From NCBI GenBank assembly GCA_964035545.1, contig OZ037770.1, positions 6,944,229 through 7,008,228 on the forward strand: a DNA stretch of 64,000 bases, in the 5' to 3' direction. The DNA comes from Bugula neritina (taxonomy: Eukaryota; Bryozoa; Gymnolaemata; Cheilostomatida; Bugulidae). The notes below the pieces were generated by a model. That model searched no databases and was not told the DNA's origin. It saw nothing but the letters and a program-made list of their open reading frames with translations. Both the position numbers and the translations under genes were made by a program. Positions within the stretch are counted from its first letter, which is position 1, and every line of letters begins with the position of its first letter. Shown here one piece after another: positions 56,440 through 64,000 of this stretch.

Positions 56440-59400
56440 GGATGTTGCAGTATCTTGAATTGTATTTCAATATGTTGCAGTATATTTCAATGTGTTGCAG
56501 TATATTTCAGTATATTACCGTATATTTAGGTATTTTGCAGTATATTCCAATGTGTTCCAGTGTGTTTCAGTAAGTTACAGTGCATTTCAGTATGTTGCAG
56601 TATGTTGCAGTATATTTCGGTATGTTGCAGGATTTTACAGTGTGTTGCAGTAGATTTCAATGTGTTGCAGGGTAATTCAATATGTTACAGTGTATTTCAG
56701 TATCTTACAGTATGTGGCAGTGTATTTCAGTATGTTGCAGTGTTTTTCAGTATGTTGCAGTATCTTCCAGGATATTTCAGTATGTTGCAGTATATTTCAG
56801 TATGTTGCTTATGTTTCAGTATGTTACAGTATGTTTTAGTATTTTTCAGTATATTTCACTGTCTCACAGTGTATTTCAAAATGTTACAGTGTAATTTAGT
56901 ATGTTGCAGTATGTTGCAGTATATTTCAGTCTGTTGCAGTATAATTCAGTGTGTTGCGGTATGTTTCAATGTGTAGCAAGGTGTTTCAATATGTACAGTG
57001 CATTTCAAGTTTTTACAGTGTTTTTTAGTAGGTTGCAGTATGTTGCAGTATATCACAGTGTATTTCAGTATGTTACAGTGTATTTCATTATGTTGCAGTA
57101 TGTTACAGTACATTTTCGTATATTACACTATACTTCAGCGAGTTGTGGTGTTTCTCGGTATGCTACAGCGTAATTCAGTATGTTGCAGTAATTTTCAATG
57201 TGGTACAGTATTTTTCAGTATAAAACCGTATATTTAGGTATTTCGCAGGATAATCCAATGTGTTGCTGTGTGTTTCAGTATGTTACAGTGCATTCAAGTA
57301 TGTTTCAGTATGTTGCAGTACATTTCAGTATGTTGCAGTGTACTTATGTGTGTTGCAGTATATCCCTGTGTGTTGCAGGTTATTTCATTGTGTTGCAGGG
57401 TATTTCGATATGTTACAGTGTATTTCAGTATGTTGCAGTATGTTGCAGTGTATTTCAGTATGTTGCGGTATCTTGCAGTTTATTTCAGTATATTGCAGTG
57501 TATTTTGGTATGTTGCTTATGTTTCAGTATCTTACAGTATGTTTTAATATTTTGCAGTATATTTCACTGTGTTAAAGTGTATTAACATTTTTTAGAGTGC
57601 TTTTCAGTAGGTTGCAGTATGTTGCAGTGTATTTCAGTATGTTGCAGTATGTTGCAGTATATTTCAGTATGTTGCAGGATATTACAGTGTGTTGCAGTAG
57701 ATTTCAATGTGTCCCAGTGTGTTTCAGTATGTTACAGTGCATTTCAGTATGTTGCAGTATGTTGCAGTATATTTCAGTATGTTGCAGGATATTACAGTGT
57801 GTTGCAGTAGATTTCAATGTGTTGCAGGGTAATTCAAAATGTTACAGTGTATTTCAGTATCTTACAGTATGTGGCAGTGTATTTCAGTATGTTGCAGTGT
57901 TTTTCAGTATGTTGCAGTATCTTCCAGGATATTTCAGTATGTTGCAGTATATTTCAGTATGTTGCTTATGTTTCAGTATGTTACAGTATGTTTTAGTATT
58001 TTTCAGTATATTTCACTGTCTCACAGTGTATTTCAAAATGTTACAGTGTAATTTAGTATGTTGCAGTATGTTGCAGTATATTTCAGTCTGTTGCAGTATA
58101 ATTCAGTGTGTTGCGGTATGTTTCAATGTGTAGCAAGGTGTTTCAATATGTACAGTGCATTTCATTCTTTTACAGTGTTTTTCAGTAGGTTGCAGTCTTC
58201 TGCAGTATGTCACAGTGTATTTCAGTATGTTACAGTGTATTTCATTATGTTGCAGTATGTTGCAGTATATTTCGGTATGTAGCTTATGTTTCAGTATGTT
58301 ACAGTATGTTTCAGTATTTTGCAGTATATTTCACTGTGTTACACTGTATTTCTATATTTTACAGTGTTTTTCAGTAGGTTGCAGTATGTCGCAGTGTATT
58401 TCAGTATGCCACAGTGTATTTCAGTATGTTGTAGTGTCTTGAATTAAATTTCAATATGTTGCAGTATATTTCAATGTGTTGCAGTATATTCCAGTATATT
58501 ACCGTATCTTTAGTTATTCTGCAGTATATTCCAATGTGTCCCAGTGTGTTTCAGTATGTTACAGTGCATTTAAGTATATTGCAGTATATTGCATTATATT
58601 TCAATATGTTGCAGTATATTTTAATAAGTCGAAGTATATTTCAGAATGTTGCCGATTGTTTCAGTGTGTTGCAGTATATTTCACTGTGTTACAGTGTATT
58701 TCAAAATGTTACAGTGCATTTAAGTACATTGCAGTATGTTGCAGTATATTTCAGTATGTTGCAGGATATTTCAGTGTGTTGCAGTATATTTAAATGTGTT
58801 GCAGGGTAATTCAGTATGTTACAGTGTATTTCAGTATCTTGCAGTATGTTGCAGTGTATTTCAGTATGTTACAGTGTATTTCAGTATGTTGCGTTATCTT
58901 GCAGTATATTTTAGTATATTGCGGTATATTTTAGTATGTTGCTTATGTTTTAGTATATTACAGTATGTTTTAGTGTTTTGCAGTATATTTCACTGTGTTA
59001 CAGTGTATTTCAATATTTCACAGTGTTTTTCAGTGTATTTCAGTATGTTGCAGTATATTTCAATGCGTTGCAGGGTATTTCAATATGTTACAGTGTATTT
59101 CATTCTTTTACAGTGTTTTTCAGTATGTTGCAGTTTTTTGCAGCGTATTTCAGTACGTTGTAGTGTATTTCAGGATGTTGCAGTATCTTGAATTGTATTT
59201 CAATATGTTGCAGTATTTTTCAATGTGTTACAGTATATTTCAGTATATTACCGTAATTTGAGGTATTTTTCAGTATTTTCCAATGTGTTGCAATGTGTTT
59301 CAGTATGTTACAGTGCATTTCAGTATGTTGCAGTATGTTGCAGTATATTTCAGTATGTTGCAGGGTATTTCGATATGTTACAGTGTATTTCAGTATGTTG

Positions 59401-61200
59401 CAGTATGTTGCAGTGTATTTCAGTATATTGCAGTGTATTTCAGTATGTTTCAGGATATTTCAGTGTGTTGCAGTATATTTCAATGTGTTGCAGGGTAATT
59501 CAGTATGTTACAGTGTATTTCAGTATGTTGCAGTATGTTGCAGTGTATTTCAGTATGTTACAGTGTATTTCAGTATGTTGCAGTATCTTGAATTGTATTT
59601 CAATATGTTGCAGTATATTTCAATGTGTTGCAGTATATTTCAGTATATTACCGTATATTTAGGTATTTTGCAGTATATTCCAATGTGTTCCTGTGTGTTT
59701 CAGTATGTTACAGTGCATTTCAGTATGTTGCAGTATGTTGCAGTATATTTCGGTATGTTGCAGGATTTTACAGTGTGTTGCAGTAGATTTCAATGTGTTG
59801 CAGGGTAATTCAATATGTTACAGTGTATTTCAGTATCTTACAGTATGTGGCAGTGTATTTCAGTATGTTGCAGTGTTTTTCAGTATGTTGCAGTATCTTC
59901 CAGGATATTTCAGTATGTTGCAGTATATTTCAGTATGTTGCTTATGTTTCAGTATGTTACAGTATGTTTTAGTATTTTTTAGTATATTTCACTGTCTCAC
60001 AGTGTATTTCAAAATGTTACAGTGTAATTTAGTATGTTGCAGTATGTTGCAGTATATTTCAGTCTGTTGCAGTATAATTCAGTGTGTTGCGGTATGTTTC
60101 AATGTGTAGCAAGGTGTTTCAATATGTACAGTGCATTTCAAGTTTTTACAGTGTTTTTTAGTAGGTTGCAGTATGTTGCAGTATATCACAGTGTATTTCA
60201 GTATGTTGCAGTTTCTTGCGTCATATTTCAATATGTTGCAGTATATTTCAATGTGTTGCAGGGTATTTCAATATGTTACAGTGTATTTCATTCTTTTACA
60301 GTGTTTTTCAGTAGGTTGCAGTCTTCTGCAGTATGTCACAGTGTATTTCAGTATGTTACAGTGTATTTCATTATGTTGCAGTATGTTACAGTACATTTTC
60401 GTATATTACACTATACTTCAGCGAGTTGTGGTGTTTCTCGGTATGCTACAGCGTAATTCAGTATGTTGCAGTAATTTTCAATGTGGTACAGTATTTTTTA
60501 GTATAAAACCGTATATTTAGGTATTTCGCAGGATAATCCAATGTGTTGCTGTGTGTTTCAGTATGTTACAGTGCATTCAAGTATGTTTCAGTATGTTGCA
60601 GTACATTTCAGTATGTTGCAGTGTACTTATGTGTGTTGCAGTATATCCCTGTGTGTTGCAGGTTATTTCATTGTGTTGCAGGGTATTTCGATATGTTACA
60701 GTGTATTTCAGTATGTTGCAGTATGTTGCAGTGTATTTCAGTATGTTGCAGTATCTTGCAGTATATTTCAGTATATTGCAGTGTATTTTGGTATGTTGCT
60801 TATGTTTCAGTATCTTACAGTATGTTTTAATATTTTGCAGTATATTTCACTGTGTTAAAGTGTATTAACATTTTTTAGAGTGCTTTTCAGTAGGTTGCAG
60901 TATGTTGCGGTGTATTTCAGTATGCATCAGTGTGTTTCAGTATGATGCAGTATCTTGAATTATGTTTCAATATGTTGCAGTATATTTCAATTTGTTGCAG
61001 TATATTTCAGTATATTACTGTATATTTAGGTATTTTGCAGTATATTCCAATGTGTTCCAGTGTGTTTCAGTATGTTACAGTGCATTTCAGTATGTTGCAG
61101 TGTGTTGCAGTATATTTCAGTATGTTGCAGGATATTTCAGTGTGTTGCAGTAAATTTCAATGTGTTGCAGGGTAATTCAATATGTTACAGTGTATTTCAG
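56440..61200 (+). repeat. Nested duplications in distal satellite B
   Basis: Word order at about 56560-57000 recurs at 57720-58150 (offset 1157) and 59693-60130 (offset 3133). The block at about 57200-57600 recurs at 60480-60890 (offset 3283), with rare words such as TATCCCTGTGTGTTGC (57361, 60644) in both. Confidence 0.8.
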
Positions 61201-64000
61201 TATCTTGAATTATGTTGCAGTGTATTTCAGTATGTTGCAGTATATTTCAGTGTGTTACAGTATATTTCAGTGTGTCACAGTATATTTCAGTATGTTACAG
61301 TACATTTCAGTATATTACACCATATCTCAGTGAGTTGCAGTGTATTTCAGTGTGCTAAAGCAAGTTTTCAGTATGTTACAGTGTATTTCAGTATGTTGCA
61401 GTATGTTGCAGCATATTTCAGTGTGTTGCAATATATTTCAATGTGTTGAAGGGTATTTCGATATGTTACAGTGAACTTCAGTATGTTGCAGTATATTTCG
61501 GTGTGTTGCAGCATATTTCAGGGTGTTGCAGTATATTTCAATGTGTTGCAGGGTATTTCAATATGTTACAGTGTATTTCAATATTTTACAGTGTTTTTCA
61601 GTATGTTGCAGTATGTTACAGTACATTTTCGCATATTACACTTTACTTCAGCGAGTTGTGGTGTCTCTTAGTACGCTACAGCGTAATTCAGTATGTTGCA
61701 GTGTTTTTCAATGTGTTACAGTATATTTCAGTATATTACCGTAATTTGAGGTATTTTGCAGTATTTTCCAATGTGTTGCAATGTGTTTCAGTATGTTACA
61801 GTGCATTTCAGTATGTTGCAGTATGTTGCAGTATATTTCAGTATGTTGCAGGGTATTTAGATATGTTACAGTGTATTTCAGTATGTTGCAGTATGTTGCA
61901 GTGTATTTCAGTATGTTGCAGTGTATTTCAGTATGTTGCAGTATCTTGTAGTATATTTCAGTATGTTGCAGTGTGTTTCGGGATGTTGCTTATGTTTCAG
62001 TATGTTACAGTATGTTTTAGTATTTTGCAGTATATTTCACTGTGTTACAGTGTGTTTCAATATTTTACAGTGTTTTTCAGTAGGTTGCAGTATGTTGCAG
62101 TATGTTGCAGTATACTTCAGTATGTTGCAGTATATTTCGGTGTGTTGCAGCATATTTCAGTGTGTTGCAGTATATTTCAATGTGTTGCAGGGTATTTCGA
62201 TATGTTACAGTGAACTTCAGTATGTTGCAGTATCATTCAGTATCTTGCTTATTTTTCAGTGTGTTTTAGTATGTTTAAGTATTTTGCAGTATATTTCACT
62301 GTGTTAAAGTATATTTCGATATTTTACAGTGTTTTTCAGTAGGTTGCAGTATGTTGCAGTGTATTTCAGTATGCAACAGTGTATTTCAGTATGATGCAGT
62401 ATCTTAAATTATGTTTCAATATGTTGCAATATATTTCAATGTGTTGCAGTATATTTCAGTATATTACCGTATATTGAGGTATTTTGCAGTATTTTCCAAT
62501 GTGTTGCAATGTGTTTCAGTATGTTGCAGTGCATTTCAGTATGTTGCAGTATGTTGCAGTATATTTCAGTATGTTGCAGTATATTTCAGTGTGTTGCAGT
62601 ATATTTCAATGTGTTGCAAAGTGTTTCAATATGTACAGTGTATTTTAAGTTTTTACAGTGTTTTTTAGTAGGTTGCAGTATGTTGCAGTATGTAGCAGTG
62701 TTTTTCAGTATGTCACAGTGTATATCAGTATGTTGCAGTTTCTTGCGTTATATTACAATATGTTGCAGTATATTTCAATGTGTTGCAGGGTATTTCAGTA
62801 TGTTGCAGAAGTTTTCAATGTGTTACTGTATATTTCAGTAGTTTACCATATATTTCGGTATCTTGCAGTATATTTCAGTATGTTGCAGTATATTTCGGTA
62901 TGTTGCTTATGTTTCAGTATGTTACAGTATGTTTTAGTATTTTGCAGTATATTTCACTGTGTTACACTGTATTTCTATATTTTATAGTGTTTTTCAGTAG
63001 GTTGCAGTATGTTGCAGTATGTTGCTGTGTATTTCATTATGTCACGGTGTATTTTAGTATGTTGCAGTATCTTGCAATATATTTCAATGTGTTGCAGTAT
63101 ATTTTAATGTGTCGAAGTATATTTCAGTATGTTGCCGATTGTTTGAGTGTGTTGCAGTATATTTCACTGTGTTACAGTGTAATTCAATATGTTGCAGTAT
63201 ATTTCAGTATGTTGCATATGATTCAGTATGTTACAGTATGTTTTAGTATTTTGCAGTATATTTCACTCTGTTACAGTGTATTTCAATATTTTACAGTGTT
63301 TTTCAGTAGGTTGCAGTATGTTGCAGTGTATTTCAGTATGCCACAGTGTATTTCAGTATGTTGCAGTGTCTTGAATTAAATTTCAATATGTTGCAGTATA
63401 TTTCAATGTGTTGCAGTATATTTCAGTATATTACCGTATCTTTAGTTATTCTGCAGTATATTCCAATGTGTCCCAGTGTGTTTCAGTATGTTACAGTGCA
63501 TTTAAGTATATTGCAGTATGTTGCAGTATATTTCGGTATGTTGCAGGATATTTCAGTGTGTTGCAGTATATTTTAATGTGTTGCAGGGTAATTCAGTATG
63601 TTACAGTGTATTTCAGTATCTTGCAGTATGTTGCAGTGTATTTCAGTATGTTACAGTGTATTTCAGTATGTTGCAGTATCTTGCAGTATATTTTAGTATA
63701 TTGCGGTATATTTTAGTATGTTGCTTATATTTTAGTATATTACAGTATGTTTTAGTGTTTTGCAGTATATTTCACTGTGTTACAGTGTATTTCAATATTT
63801 TACAGTGTTTTTCAGTGTATTTCAGTATGTTGCAGTTTCTTGCGTTATATTTCAATATGTTGCAGTATATTTCAATGCGTTGCAGGGTATTTCAATATGT
63901 TACAGTGTATTTCATTCTTTTACAGTGTTTTTCAGTATGTTGCAGTATTCTGCAGCGTATTTCAGTATGTTGTAGTGTATTTCAGGATGTTGCAGTATCT

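Larger units (their letters stand above)
32151..64000 (+). repeat. Satellite B: GTRTRTTNCA decamer array with higher-order repeats
   Basis: At least 31.8 kb, running off the window. Almost every 10 bp is one of a few words: GTATGTTGCA, GTATATTTCA, GTGTATTTCA, GTATGTTACA, GTGTGTTGCA, GTATTTTGCA and similar, all fitting GTRTRTTNCA. Word order gives higher-order repeats with long offsets (separate entries). Interrupted by TIR elements at 32601-33023, 50985-51740 and 53860-54615. None of the plus-strand words contains a stop in any frame except through occasional variants, so frames of up to 480 codons (43745-45187) arise by composition. They encode only 10-residue permutations such as YVAVYFSMLQ and YISVCCSIFQ and are not called as genes. 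Confidence 0.97.

Noticed and set aside
33385-63975. Numerous + strand frames of up to 480 codons, and short - strand frames such as 33729-33941
   Set aside because: Satellite B decamers without stops; each duplicates with its satellite segment and has no independent conservation that I can see.

Overview
This is eukaryotic nuclear DNA from an animal. Two intron-containing metazoan genes lie at the left end, and the rest is retrotransposons, DNA transposons and satellite DNA. The AT-rich composition, the tRNA-derived SINE, the Ty3/Gypsy-type element and the style of the exons suggest a marine invertebrate, possibly a lophotrochozoan. I cannot name the species and that placement is inference.

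Genes (1-8.5 kb). The last two exons of a GNB1L orthologue (WD40 protein) are on the + strand (357-497 and 1323-1753). Facing them tail to tail is an OXA1L orthologue on the - strand, with eight exons between 8538 and 1917; its 5' end (targeting peptide) is not identified. The stop codons are only 163 bp apart and the poly(A) signals interleave. The large OXA1L intron (4106-7949) holds a 32-bp tandem array and a decayed LINE whose reverse-transcriptase segment is partly inverted.

Intergenic and mobile DNA (8.5-18.3 kb). There are copies of a tRNA-derived SINE, one with an 18-bp target-site duplication. A 4.8-kb Ty3/Gypsy-type LTR element lies on the - strand. It has a PBS matching tRNA-Leu, gag, protease and an integrase zinc-binding region, but no reverse transcriptase, RNase H or integrase core. 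Its gag/pol overlap carries a textbook -1 frameshift signal. A perfect 43-bp inverted repeat with a 1-nt centre lies at 17040-17126.

Satellite DNA (18.4-64 kb). Four arrays are built on a 10-bp module. Two module families each occur once in each orientation: GTGCTAAAAN (minus at 18.4-19.07 kb, plus at 22.0-32.15 kb) and GTRTRTTNCA (minus at 19.08-20.9 kb, plus from 32.15 kb to the window end). The large arrays show higher-order structure (about 127 bp in the first; duplications of about 2.0, 2.3, 2.9 and 11.6 kb offset in the second). They are interrupted by a TIR element of about 755 bp (four copies plus one solo end) and by a 423-bp TIR element. For both, uninterrupted paralogous sites exist in the same array. 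The many long open frames in 19-64 kb are a by-product of stop-free decamers and are not annotated as genes.
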